Source: a virus. From it: DNA of 21,922 nt. The stretch spans positions 1 to 21,922 of IMG/VR virus record IMGVR_UViG_3300020411_004381; one strand, written 5' to 3'. Under the pieces are notes generated by a model. The model saw only the letters and a list, made by a program, of their open reading frames with translations, was not told the DNA's origin and made no database searches. This document shows positions 10,001-17,800 of the stretch, one piece after another. The first letter of the stretch is position 1. Each line of letters opens with the position of its first letter. The position numbers and the translations under genes were made by a program.

Positions 10001-10336
10001 AAGATTCTTCACGCAAGAACAACAAGTAACTCTGGATTTGTTGAAGATGAAGAAATCTCAATAATGTTTATTAGAGATAGGGTTAAGGAGATCTTAAGAC
10101 AATCACTGCAAGGATTTCTTGGGACTGTAGAGAATCCAAATACGCAGGGTCTAATAACTGCTCGTATTATAAATATAATGTCGGGCCTTGTTAGTCAAGA
10201 GCTAATTACAGCATTTGAAAATGTAAGAGTTGAAAGAGACAAGGTTGATCCGAGACAATGGAATGTATTTGCTAGATTCCAACCATCATATCCAATAAAC
10301 TACATCTTCGTTGATCTCGAAGTTGGCGTAATTTAA
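7064..10336 (+). CDS. Contractile tail sheath protein (oversized, with inserted domains)
   Basis: A 1090-aa protein; start ATG 7064 with GGAGGA SD. It forms the contractile outer cylinder that drives the tube through the host envelope. The N-terminus (IPGISGYTQPGVFARDRVVS, then IPGGIRIACIMGEG) is the typical sheath start. The region at about 486-545 (DPEYFTSAQGLMNKHG, then GAQMAFENGAPAILALQ) fits the sheath core. The last 270 residues are the conserved sheath C-terminal domain: ERMALFGAQRG, FFPDEIVRNVNG, YMAACASGWLSAR, SILRDKVFTKTMQNSIGSVG, IMFIRDRVKEILRQSLQGF, PSYPINYIFVDLEVGVI. Most sheaths are about 350-700 aa. Here two Ser/Gly/Asp-rich, beta-rich segments (about 45-480 and 580-800) appear to be insertions that would project from the tail surface. 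Residues about 367-405 (DVGKVVVVCGGEATGKYYIT) resemble the repeated module in the 1213-aa fibre. The tube gene follows 16 bp later. Confidence 0.93.
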   Translation: MPNIPGISGYTQPGVFARDRVVSRGVSIPGGIRIACIMGEGLREELVVVSAAGSGADGDATVSPTGSGDGRYFSLNRAPVVSGRTELYLNGSRLYGQESSTRTNGSWDSDGFSGEFDFRLDVSNGAIELQGASIGDQDGFMYSASPMNTGDTIILSGECGTSDLISVVDSSAPEERWTVRCVGVARDSNGDAIPGRGTFTVTGSSSGMLRDESGSPYLWDSGTIDSPSGGLSGSSSPTQGVVVAQGNSASSDGYGDSDDFYQDGTPVVRTPGDDSTDEFDIPGNILAAGQVMSGDYLVVDGGNPEEISDISYDSVLDITTITVENAALDATGIATPWAIYATNMLIDDPSEIHNHLDGTIESGNEGSFASSDVGKVVVVCGGEATGKYYITAVNSSRRVRLASFDDASIGLPSADAEVAGTTTSGGLIEGGGSTRFCVLQTNGVLLFGIQAQSIASEVGDKFYIDVKSRTLSLGDTLEARYIYELDLEDPEYFTSAQGLMNKHGTPSLTNTLSLGAQMAFENGAPAILALQCKPPLPRRTSSYILAEANDGVGGFSGGSEIDDLYFPIPRPVTGLLEGRPDMDTQVNIMIIRNGSETQIFPNKVGFYNSQYENGTGQTSFITGLDTAYSYTIVNTERDVLGSGESGSISSSSDEFSTAEFDFDGEDINPGEARIVIQSLTNAAGTVLTTVEDISTYLFGADAAAEPAELFVQRISDDNTVEVTSLGGRTIEAGHDATDVQFYIYNENSTGGNAALMLNRDLVDNQILQQGDGIRISYIDERDADYFDVNWFSAFERLEAADAQMIVPLPTQNRFGIFRAAVNHCETMSTIAIQKERMALFGAQRGVTAEALVGIEELAVEDIGVIEGVQGDDPEEVLDGNIEDLVNLKLNDNYTSNRAIYFFPDEIVRNVNGTNTFIDGFYMAACASGWLSARQNVAIPLTYKKLSGFSILRDKVFTKTMQNSIGSVGATLVTPVTGGGKILHARTTSNSGFVEDEEISIMFIRDRVKEILRQSLQGFLGTVENPNTQGLITARIINIMSGLVSQELITAFENVRVERDKVDPRQWNVFARFQPSYPINYIFVDLEVGVI

Positions 10337-10352
10337 TATAGGAGAATAAACA

Positions 10353-10961
10353 ATGGCCGATTATCCAAAAACCGGAAGTGTTTTAGATGAAACAATAAGA
10401 ACAGCCTTATCTACGCAAATCATTATTATGGTTAATAATGAACCTGTTGGGGCGGTTCAGAGCTTTCAAGAAACACAAAACAGAACTCTCAAGCCAATTA
10501 CCGAGGTGGGTACTGACGGTATAATAGAGCTTGTTCCTTCTGGTGCAACAAGAACCTCCTTGACGCTAAGAAGAGTTGCTTTCGACGGCCTATCTATAAC
10601 AGAGGCTTTTTCTCGTGGATTTAGAAATATTCAGGCTCAAAGAATACCTTTTGATATAGTTGTTGTAGATCAGTTTACTGGAACAGATAATGATGCAGTT
10701 ATAACTACATACCATAATTGCTTTTTTGAAAGAATTGGTAAAACATATAGTAGTGACGACTATGTTGTTGTCGAAGATGCTTCTGTGCAAACAGAATACA
10801 TATCTTCGCTTAGAGGCGGAGAGGCCGTTGTTCTTACGCAAGGTGTTGGAGGCGGAAGACAGCTGGCGGGAACTCAGACTGATGATGTAGAGATTCTTGC
10901 AGACAGTGGAACAAGAAGGGGTTCTTTGGACTTCCCTGGTCTTATATCCGCAGCATTCTAG
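10353..10961 (+). CDS. Tail tube protein
   Basis: A 202-aa protein; ATG 10353 with GGAG at 10341-10344. It follows the sheath gene by 16 bp, the near-universal position of the tube gene in contractile phages. The sequence is all-beta with few charged runs and fits the tube fold: IIIMVNNEPVGAVQSFQETQ (first hairpin), IELVPSGATRTSLTLRRVAF, then RIPFDIVVVDQFTG and TYHNCFFERIGKTYSSDDYV, and a final strand VVVEDASVQTEYISSL. The C-terminal 40 residues are Gly/Thr-rich (TQGVGGGRQLAGTQTDD). It should assemble as stacked hexameric rings inside the sheath, with the tape measure protein in the lumen. It is followed by a strong terminator, as expected for the end of a highly expressed sheath-tube unit. 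Length is similar to that of other tube proteins (about 140-200 aa). Confidence 0.82.
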   Translation: MADYPKTGSVLDETIRTALSTQIIIMVNNEPVGAVQSFQETQNRTLKPITEVGTDGIIELVPSGATRTSLTLRRVAFDGLSITEAFSRGFRNIQAQRIPFDIVVVDQFTGTDNDAVITTYHNCFFERIGKTYSSDDYVVVEDASVQTEYISSLRGGEAVVLTQGVGGGRQLAGTQTDDVEILADSGTRRGSLDFPGLISAAF

Positions 10962-11008
10962 TCTACATATAATTTAACAATAAATTTAATTTACTTTAAG
11001 TAAAATAT
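10962..11008 (+). other. AT-rich spacer with a 7+1+7 dyad upstream of the terminator
   Basis: After the tube stop there is an AT-only stretch with a TATAAT-like hexamer near 10967-10973 and a dyad, TTTACTT-T-AAGTAAA (10990-11004), directly before the terminator hairpin. The dyad is AT-only and weak. It could be a 3'-end structure that protects the sheath-tube mRNA. Nothing else is visible. Confidence 0.25.
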
Positions 11009-11040
11009 AAACACCATAGGCCTAACCTATGGTGTTTTTT
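11009..11040 (+). terminator. Rho-independent terminator after sheath-tube unit
   Basis: A perfect 12-bp inverted repeat (AAACACCATAGG, 11009-11020, with its complement at 11026-11037) encloses a 5-nt CCTAA loop. A run of six T (11035-11040) overlaps and follows the stem. It lies 48 nt after the tube stop and 27 nt before the chaperone start. Because the next genes are on the same strand and no strong promoter lies between, it probably attenuates rather than ends transcription, lowering chaperone and tape measure mRNA relative to sheath and tube. Confidence 0.88.
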
Positions 11041-11066
11041 AATGCTTTAGATAAAAGGAGAGTGTT

Positions 11067-11531
11067 ATGGCTAGAAAAAAAGCTACCGTATCTTCCGATG
11101 GTCCGGAGTTAGAATTAGAAGATAAGGAGTTGGGGCCGAAGTTATCTGCTCCAAACCTTAGAGATCTAGTTTTTCTGGGATCAGTTGAGGATACAGTTCG
11201 TATTGGAAATTTTGAATTTAAAATTAGAACTTTAAACGGAAAGCAGCAAAAGGCAGCTTTATCTTTGACGATGCAAAAGGATGATGATGAAAGATTAGCA
11301 GTTTTGAGGAGTGCGATACTTGCTTCTGCAATTGTTAGCGTCAATGGTGCGCCATTAGAGTCTGCATATGAAGATTTAAATCCCGATGGTCCAAACTTAA
11401 GTGATTTAGATAAAAAAATATCTGTAGTTGAGTCATTGCAGACAAGCGTTGTTGACAGGCTGTACTTGCGATATGATGAGCTAACAAAGCTTGCAAATGA
11501 TGATGTTGAGGAGGATGCGCTAAAAAACTAA
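11067..11531 (+). CDS. Tail assembly chaperone, short form (lambda gpG-like role)
   Basis: A 154-aa product when translation ends normally at TAA 11529. The start is ATG 11067, with AAGGAG at 11055-11060. The N-terminus is acidic and disordered (residues 1-32). The core has a strand pair (VRIGNFEFKIRTLNGKQQ) followed by helices, with DERLAVLRSAILASAIVSVN then GAPLE; the 'R..ILA.AI.S.NG.PL' run is frequent in phage tail assembly chaperones. The C-terminus is acidic (NDDVEEDALKN). It sits between tube and tape measure, the fixed place of these chaperones. It should bind the tape measure protein and recruit tube subunits, and is not expected in the mature virion. The final codons CTA AAA AAC TAA form a slippery site, so a fraction of ribosomes should continue into the -1 frame. 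Confidence 0.8.
   Translation: MARKKATVSSDGPELELEDKELGPKLSAPNLRDLVFLGSVEDTVRIGNFEFKIRTLNGKQQKAALSLTMQKDDDERLAVLRSAILASAIVSVNGAPLESAYEDLNPDGPNLSDLDKKISVVESLQTSVVDRLYLRYDELTKLANDDVEEDALKN
11522..11528 (+). promoter_or_regulatory. Programmed -1 ribosomal frameshift site (A AAA AAC)
   Basis: The heptamer A AAA AAC is a canonical X XXY YYZ slippery sequence. It is in the correct zero-frame register (CTA AAA AAC) and immediately precedes the TAA stop at 11529-11531. A -1 slip places ribosomes in the frame that stays open to 11968. An SD-like GAGGAGG (11508-11514) lies 7 nt upstream, comparable to the stimulatory internal SD known from dnaX. No strong hairpin is seen 5-9 nt downstream; a weak CTTTGCA/TGCAGAG stem (11564-11570 with 11582-11588) lies too far away to be the usual stimulator. 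Confidence 0.87.
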
Positions 11532-11968
11532 CATCTGACATAGAGTCTTTATTGAGATGGGAGCTTTGCAAGATTTGGAAGTGCAGAGTTGACGATCCAA
11601 TATTTACTGGCATCAACCAGTATCAATGGGCATGGTATGCCAGAATGATACTGGAAGAAAAGAATAACGAGTACGAAAGAAATATAGATTTAATAGAGTA
11701 CTTGGCGTCATTCTGGAACTACGAGGCTGTTAAGGCAATCCAAGATGCAAGATCTATGGACGAAAGGCACAGCTTTGCTTCAGACAGAGAGTTTGAGGAG
11801 CAGGTTAAGAGTGGTGACTTTAAGGATAACGAGTATCTGGATGCAGTCAGAATAGCCAAAGAAAATACTAATTTAAATGTTAATAGTGATCAGATAACTT
11901 CTTCTGATAGATTTAGGGTTCCAAGGAGCATTGCTTCTTTAAGAAAGATTATAGAGGATGATGGCTAA
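11528..11968 (+). CDS. Frameshift extension of tail assembly chaperone (lambda T-like part of fusion)
   Basis: The -1 frame is open from the slippery site (first new codon CTA at 11528) to TAA 11966-11968. It adds 146 residues to the 154 of the upstream gene, for a 300-aa fusion. The only start-like codon near its beginning is TTG 11552, which has no SD. That argues for expression by frameshift rather than separate initiation. The extension is helical and aromatic/charged: RWELCKIWKCRVDDPIFTG, QYQWAWYARMILEEKNNEYE, IDLIEYLASFWNYEAVKAIQ. The 'QYQWAWYARMI' helix and acidic followers resemble the second domains of other phage chaperone pairs. By analogy with lambda gpGT, this domain should bind the tube protein while the first domain coats the tape measure. 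The stop overlaps the tape measure ATG by one base (TAATG). Confidence 0.82.
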   Translation, partial: LTSDIESLLRWELCKIWKCRVDDPIFTGINQYQWAWYARMILEEKNNEYERNIDLIEYLASFWNYEAVKAIQDARSMDERHSFASDREFEEQVKSGDFKDNEYLDAVRIAKENTNLNVNSDQITSSDRFRVPRSIASLRKIIEDDG

Positions 11969-13791
11969 TGAGTAAGGGCGGTTTGGCAGGGCTTTTAGCC
12001 CAGTTCTCAGGTACTGATGTAGCAGGATCAATAGAGAAGGTTGCAGATACGTTTAATGATTTAAATGTAAGCCTTACTGCATTTTCTGATGTTGCAAATG
12101 GTGCAAATGATAATTATACAAATCTTCTTAATGGGTTAATAAAGTTTGGGGATACAGTTGGTCAAGTAGACAAGGTTGTAACTGGGCTTTTTGGAACCAG
12201 CTCCAAGCTAGGAGTGTCTCTTAGCGCAGTACTTAAGCCGATGCGCCTAATTAGTCAGGGTGTTGGTGCATTTGCCCAAACACAATCTGCTTTTGCAGAG
12301 TTGGCAGGAGCAACAGACTCTCTATCAGCGGGAATTAGAGAGACATATTCTGAGTTTCATGTTTTGACAAATACGTTTGGTGGAACATATGAAGAGGCTC
12401 AAAGGTTATCTGTTTTATTTACAGATTTACAGAAAAAGTCTGGCTCTGAAGAATTTGGGTTTGTAAGCAGAAAAGAGCTTATGGATGTCGCAAATGCCAT
12501 GGAGACTAATAACTTAGAGATATCAAGAATGTCAGAAATAATCCCTTCTGCAGGAAGAGATATGGATCTATTAACTACTGCTGTTTTGCAGGCCGATGCA
12601 TTATCTATGAGCGCATCAGAGCATATGGGGTATCTTTCCAGCGCCATAATGAAAACTGGCTTATCCTCCAATGAGGCCTTTAAGCAAATGGCCGGATTTA
12701 ATGAGGTTGCCGATAAGACTGGTATGAGTACTGCCAAGATAGCATCAGGGCTTCAGTCCGCAGTAAATAACTTTCAGCAACTAGGGCTTTCTGCTGATTT
12801 TGCAAAGCCGCTAATGCTTGGTTTTGCAGATAGTCTTTCCGGGGTTGGCATTGGTATAGAAAATGCAATTGGTTTATCACAAGCTTTGACCAAATCACTA
12901 GCCGGACTCGGAGAGGATTATGGGATGGCACATCTTGTATCGCAATTAGGAGGGCTTGACTATGGCCAGGGTGGCAGCGCGCTATCATCAGGTATAGGCA
13001 TACAAAAGGCCATGCTTGATGCAGAGAGTACCGGTGACTTTGAATCACTAGGGGCAGAGTTAGCGGACGGTATGAAGACCATGCTTGAGGGATTTGGCGG
13101 AGGAGAGATAGTTACGGTTACTGATGCGGCAAATGATCCAAGCAAGGCATCTGCATTTTATGTTCAACAGCAGATGCTCTCAAATCAATTTTCAATGAGT
13201 CAGTCAGAGGCAACAAGGACTCTTGAGATGCTGCAGCAATTAGATGATGCAAACGCATCAGGTGATTCAGAGACTGCAAAGAGGCTTAGAGAGCAAATTG
13301 CTGATCAAAAGGCCGGAAGAAATGATACAATTTCTCTTATGGAAAAACAAAATGTGCATACAGCAGGAATATTTGCTCATGCGCAAATGCAGACGAGAAT
13401 GCAATCGATGATGCTAAGAGACGAACTTGGTGGCGGTATGCTAGATCAGATGAGGGCTGAAGCAGATGAGATGGGGAAAGCATTTATGGATGCCTCAAGA
13501 GAAGGCTTGAGGCCTGAGTATATTAAAAATGCCGCAAGGGCGCTTGAAGAAGGGCTTCAGGGCGGCTTAAGGGGCAGGGGAGAGGGTGCTAACGAAAAAG
13601 CAACTCTAACAGAGTCTGCTAGAGAAGCAGTGGTTGATGAGGTGGTGCCCGCTATGGAAGATGTAAACTGGGATGATGCGGCAGATGCGTTTAAGCAATT
13701 CTTCAAAGATCTTGAGGCAACAATTTGGAACTCTTCAAAGATTAGCGCACCATCTACCGGGTCGAACGCTCCACCGGTAGTAACTCCATAG
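11968..13791 (+). CDS. Tape measure protein
   Basis: A 607-aa protein; ATG 11968 overlaps the chaperone stop, with GAGG at 11954-11957. It is almost wholly helical, rich in Ala/Gly/Ser/Leu, and lies right after the frameshifted chaperones, all typical of a tape measure protein that fills the tube lumen and sets tail length. Visible parts: an N-terminal amphipathic repeat-like region (IEKVADTFNDLNVSLTAFSD), a Gly-rich hydrophobic stretch at about 70-110 (LGVSLSAVLKPMRLISQGVG), and a middle region of short helices with 'SSNEAFKQMAGFNEVADKTG' type repeats. The C-terminal third is more acidic (LDDANASGDSETAKRLREQI), and the tail (residues 540-607) is Pro/Ser/Thr-rich. No lysozyme, peptidase or transmembrane motif could be recognised with certainty. 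At the usual scale of about 1.5 angstrom per residue the tail would be near 90 nm. The length is modest next to the giant sheath and hub. Confidence 0.82.
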   Translation: MSKGGLAGLLAQFSGTDVAGSIEKVADTFNDLNVSLTAFSDVANGANDNYTNLLNGLIKFGDTVGQVDKVVTGLFGTSSKLGVSLSAVLKPMRLISQGVGAFAQTQSAFAELAGATDSLSAGIRETYSEFHVLTNTFGGTYEEAQRLSVLFTDLQKKSGSEEFGFVSRKELMDVANAMETNNLEISRMSEIIPSAGRDMDLLTTAVLQADALSMSASEHMGYLSSAIMKTGLSSNEAFKQMAGFNEVADKTGMSTAKIASGLQSAVNNFQQLGLSADFAKPLMLGFADSLSGVGIGIENAIGLSQALTKSLAGLGEDYGMAHLVSQLGGLDYGQGGSALSSGIGIQKAMLDAESTGDFESLGAELADGMKTMLEGFGGGEIVTVTDAANDPSKASAFYVQQQMLSNQFSMSQSEATRTLEMLQQLDDANASGDSETAKRLREQIADQKAGRNDTISLMEKQNVHTAGIFAHAQMQTRMQSMMLRDELGGGMLDQMRAEADEMGKAFMDASREGLRPEYIKNAARALEEGLQGGLRGRGEGANEKATLTESAREAVVDEVVPAMEDVNWDDAADAFKQFFKDLEATIWNSSKISAPSTGSNAPPVVTP

Positions 13792-13809
13792 ATATCAACA
13801 GGATGTGTT

Positions 13810-14784
13810 ATGCAAGGATATAGGAAAACATTAAAATTTTTAGTTCCAAGAAATAAAGATGCTCTCGGAACCTTTTCTCTTGAGCATAGAGATGTTGTGC
13901 CTCTTTATATAAATCCACAGCAGATTAATATGAGAGAGAGAAAGATTATAAATAAGCAGCTGACAAAGGGAGGCTATCTCGTACAGTATTGGGGAGAAGA
14001 GCTTCCGGTCATGTCTGTTAACGGAACAACTGGTTCTTCTGGCATTGAGGGTATTCATATTCTTAGAGATATATATAGATATGAGCAGATAGCCGTAAAG
14101 CACCAACTTTTAAAGAAGATGGAGAATCAAACGGAGTCAATGATTGGAAACCTAACTGGGCTTGCAGAGATGGGGCAAAAATCCACAAGTTTTTGGGGAT
14201 CGTTAAGCAATGTCTTTGGAAACACTGGAATAAATGATATGCTGGGATCTCAGTGGTTATCTGGATCAAAAAGCGTTGTTGATTCGTGGGTTAGTGCCTT
14301 TAACCAGACAGCTGATAATGCGGTTCAGAGAACAGTTTTGCACCCATCACTAGGTGCGTTTGCAGTAAGTATGGATGTTTATTTTCAAGGCGAAAGATAC
14401 CGTGGATACTTTACTAACTTTAGTGTATCTGAAAGAGCTGCATCGCCAGGTTTGTTTGATTATAACTTTGAATTTATAATAACAAAAAGAATGGGCAAAA
14501 GAACCAACTTTATGCCATGGCATAGGAGTCCGGTAGACGCGGGTGGTGACCCAATACCGGCTGCCATTCCGTACGGCAAGGAGGCCGGAGGCATAGATCG
14601 AGGCCTATCATATCCGCCAACATATGATAATGAGGCTCTGCTTAATGATGAGGGAGACTACTCTTTCAGGTTTGCACAAGACCCAGACAGCCTAGTTACT
14701 GAGGGTGAGTTTGCAGGAGAATCTACAAATGAAGCTTCTGAGGTCGAGGTTAATGTAAACAGATATGGTAACATAAGTGACTGA
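13810..14784 (+). CDS. Tube initiator / baseplate hub connector candidate
   Basis: A 324-aa protein; ATG 13810 with AGGA at 13800-13803. It lies between tape measure and hub, the slot held in P2/Mu-like tails by gpX/gp43-type proteins and in T4 by the tube-end proteins gp48/gp54. Residues 1-90 begin with strands and a conserved-looking turn (PLYINPQQINMRERKIINKQ, then GGYLVQYWGEELPVMSVNG) and a helix (GIHILRDIYRYEQ). A helical Gly/Ser-rich insertion occupies about 105-175. A second beta part follows (LHPSLGAFAVSMDVYFQGER, GYFTNFSVSERAASPGLFDY, NFEFIITKRMGKRTNF). Together the two parts look like a tube-type beta-sandwich interrupted by a helical insert. The last 90 residues are acidic and low-complexity. 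Inferred role: nucleating tube polymerisation on the hub. No LysM domain or hydrolase motif is seen. Confidence 0.55.
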   Translation: MQGYRKTLKFLVPRNKDALGTFSLEHRDVVPLYINPQQINMRERKIINKQLTKGGYLVQYWGEELPVMSVNGTTGSSGIEGIHILRDIYRYEQIAVKHQLLKKMENQTESMIGNLTGLAEMGQKSTSFWGSLSNVFGNTGINDMLGSQWLSGSKSVVDSWVSAFNQTADNAVQRTVLHPSLGAFAVSMDVYFQGERYRGYFTNFSVSERAASPGLFDYNFEFIITKRMGKRTNFMPWHRSPVDAGGDPIPAAIPYGKEAGGIDRGLSYPPTYDNEALLNDEGDYSFRFAQDPDSLVTEGEFAGESTNEASEVEVNVNRYGNISD

Positions 14785-14798
14785 TATACACTGTATAT
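14784..14798 (+). promoter_or_regulatory. 7+1+7 dyad and TATAAT-like box before hub gene
   Basis: ATATACA-C-TGTATAT is a perfect dyad starting on the last base of the preceding stop codon. TATATAAT (14796-14803) overlaps it and resembles a -10 box, but no -35 element is found at the proper distance. It could be a regulator site, a small RNA hairpin near the hub ribosome binding site, or chance in AT-rich sequence. Confidence 0.22.
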
Positions 14799-14814
14799 AT
14801 AATTGGAGTTAGGC

Positions 14815-17800
14815 GTGGGCGGTTGGCTATCAGAAAATTATGAAAAATACAAAGAGATGCTCGGATCATCTGATGTTAACTCGGATGATATAGATACTCT
14901 TTTGAGAAAAGATGTAACAAATACGGTTGATCTGGTGGAAGATGGAGTTTCTGTTTATTTAAACCAGAATAGATCTGAGTCTATACGGCCTAATACTAGA
15001 AATATAGTTAGCTCAAACCCTGAAGCTGTAATTTTAATAAAAAAGAAAGCATTCTCAACATTAAAGTCTGCAAATGATTTACAATGGATGGATAAAACAG
15101 AGAAGTTTCTTCTTAGAGCAACAAAGGCATTGTTTGCATATAAGGTAACCCAAATAAGAGCATATGAGTCTCTAACGAAGCTAGACGATTACTATGAGAA
15201 AAATCGCTCTATAAACTTATTATTATTTTCTGATTTTCTTTATAACATACAAATGCTTGCCCTGCAGGAAAATACGCATGACCAGCAATCTAATTATCTA
15301 ATAGAACAGTTTACCCTCAGGTATGGTCCATCTGAAACATGGAGTGCTGCCCAGAGGGATGAGTTTCAAAGAGAGATAGGAGCAATAAGCAGCAGCAACC
15401 TCAGCCTTTCTGTTGACGGAGAGATTGATTTGTTGATAGCAAACACAAGGAGGCGGCTTGCAAAAATTGATTATGATGGCATAGGCAAGGATGATATGGC
15501 GTCTATTGCTAGCGTGCTAAAGAGAAATGCCTTTGGGCCAGATGCTGGACTTACTACATGGATTGTTGATCCAAGCAATACTGATAACTATACAACTGGG
15601 CCCGGTACTGGTGTAATTGAGCTTACGCTATTCAACGCTTTTACTACAAACTGCTCAATTGAGTCAACCCCAAGCCAAACAAGCTTTGTTATTGAAGATC
15701 CATATAGAATATTAGACATAATAGAGGATGATATAGAGCTCGCAATCAATGAGGCTCTTAGCGGCACAATTGGAGTATTGAGCTCTATGGCGGGTAGTAG
15801 TGGTGTTTTGGCAAGTCAAAACTCAAATGTTCCACTAATAGATGGAGCAATGATAGGGTCATCAATGCTTGAGTTGGCAGGGCTTGGCAGCATGGATGAC
15901 ACGCTTGATATGGACTATGTAAGAGATCGGCTAAGAACCTTTTATCTTGGAAGACCGTTTATAAATGCTGCAGACAGCGTAAATATTTTTATTCGCGGAA
16001 ATAGAATGACAAATGACTATTCTAATTCTGGGGCAGCTATGAACTCATTATCTATAATGGATAAATCCGAATATTCTATTGATGAGGTTATGCTCAAGGC
16101 AGAAAAGAAGCTTTATGCTGGAAATGTAAACGAAGATGTTCTCGATCTTGATGCTTATTTAAAGATGAGGGATAACTCGTCACTATCAATGGTTCATGTA
16201 TTCGGAGGGTTTGTCAGAAACACATCTTCATCGTTTACTAATGGAAAGAATACGGTTTCGGTTAGCTGTATTGATAATATGGAGTGGCTTAGGTGGTCTA
16301 GGGTTATAGGTCAGCCAGCACTAAATGATCCGCAAGGACTTCTTGAGGATCCAGTCACCCCATTTGATATAAAAAGTGATTCCTCAGGAGCAATGTCTTT
16401 TCAGGATGCTCCTGAGTTATTGTACGAGAATAAAATTTTAATCGGCACAGGGTTGCTTACCTATAACTCTGGCATTTTAAATGGGCAGTTTGCATCAGAA
16501 AATAACATTGTTCAAGGGCAGTATAATTTGGGCGGATCATTATTTGGAGCGATGAAAGTTCAGGCTCCAAGCGGATTTGTTTATAGGTGGAAAAAGGGAA
16601 TTATTACCGCAACTGCAGGTTTGACATCTAACAATCCATTGTTTAATGATTGGTCAAAAATAAGTCAGTACACTGAGGCATATGGTGTATCCATAGGCGA
16701 AGATGTTTTTAACAACTTAGATACCGCAAATATCCTTAGCATGCTGATTGTTGGTCAGCCATATAATGTTGATGCATTTATAAGACAGGCTTATGAGATA
16801 CAGGGTATATCAAATACTAATGCATCCACCCTTAGCTCTTCAGATCCGCTTTTTTCCGTTCTTAACGCAACAAGAAAGCAAAATTTAAAATTTGGAAACT
16901 TCAAGCCATATCGTGTAATAACAATGAATGCAAGCTCTGTAGAGCGGTTAGCTTCTGATAGTGTATTAAAGACAGAGGCTAATACTAAAATAGAGCAGCT
17001 TCAAAAAAGAAAAGCTGAGCTTAGAAACACCATAAAGAAGCTTAAGGCAAATAGCCCGGCAGGATCAAAGTCATCTGTAATAACATCCTCTTTGGTATCT
17101 GAAATAAAAACTATTGATGCTGGCATACAAAAGCAGCTTGCTATGGCAAATTTAGACAAGAATAGTTTGGATAACCAGGGTCACGATACAAGCTTTAATC
17201 TTTTTGGTGAAACGCAAGACATGGCCAATTCAGGGAATTACGAGGCTGATCAGAATATATCTAGGGCAATGACACAAGTTGGAGCGCAAAGAAGAGTTGA
17301 TGATGTCAGAATGAATAATGACCACAATCTTTTTATAATATCTGATCAATATGACAGTAATACAGAAATAAAACAGTATCTTTTTCAGTTAAAAAAAGGT
17401 GGTTGGAACCTATTTAGTGGTCAGTTCTATACAACATATGAAAAATGTGTAGAGGCGTCATCAATTGTTGATTTAGAATTTTTTTGCAATAGTGCGGGGC
17501 ATATCGAGCTTAGACCTCCTCAGTGGAATAGAACACCTCTAAGCGTATTAAGAGATTATTTGCAGATATCAAGATCTGAAAATAAAAATATTATACCTGA
17601 GTTCTTGCAAAATTTATTTCAGACTAGAATACAATCGCTAAGAAGAGAGGTTCATGCTCTTAATGTAAAGATAGCGCTAACATCATTGCTTATGGGGTTC
17701 TTTCCGGACAGGTCAATAATACCTGGTATGAGTATAAGCGGATCTGAATCTTTAAAATTCTTCGGAATATTGGTTGGTGACTCAGAAGCCTCAGGCGGGG

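Noticed and set aside
11552-11554. Independent TTG start for the second chaperone frame
   Set aside because: No SD precedes it, and the frame is open back to a perfect in-register slippery heptamer; frameshift expression explains it better.
11564-11588. Hairpin CTTTGCA/TGCAGAG as frameshift stimulator
   Set aside because: It begins 35 nt after the slippery site, well beyond the usual 5-9 nt spacer, and contains a wobble pair and an 11-nt loop.
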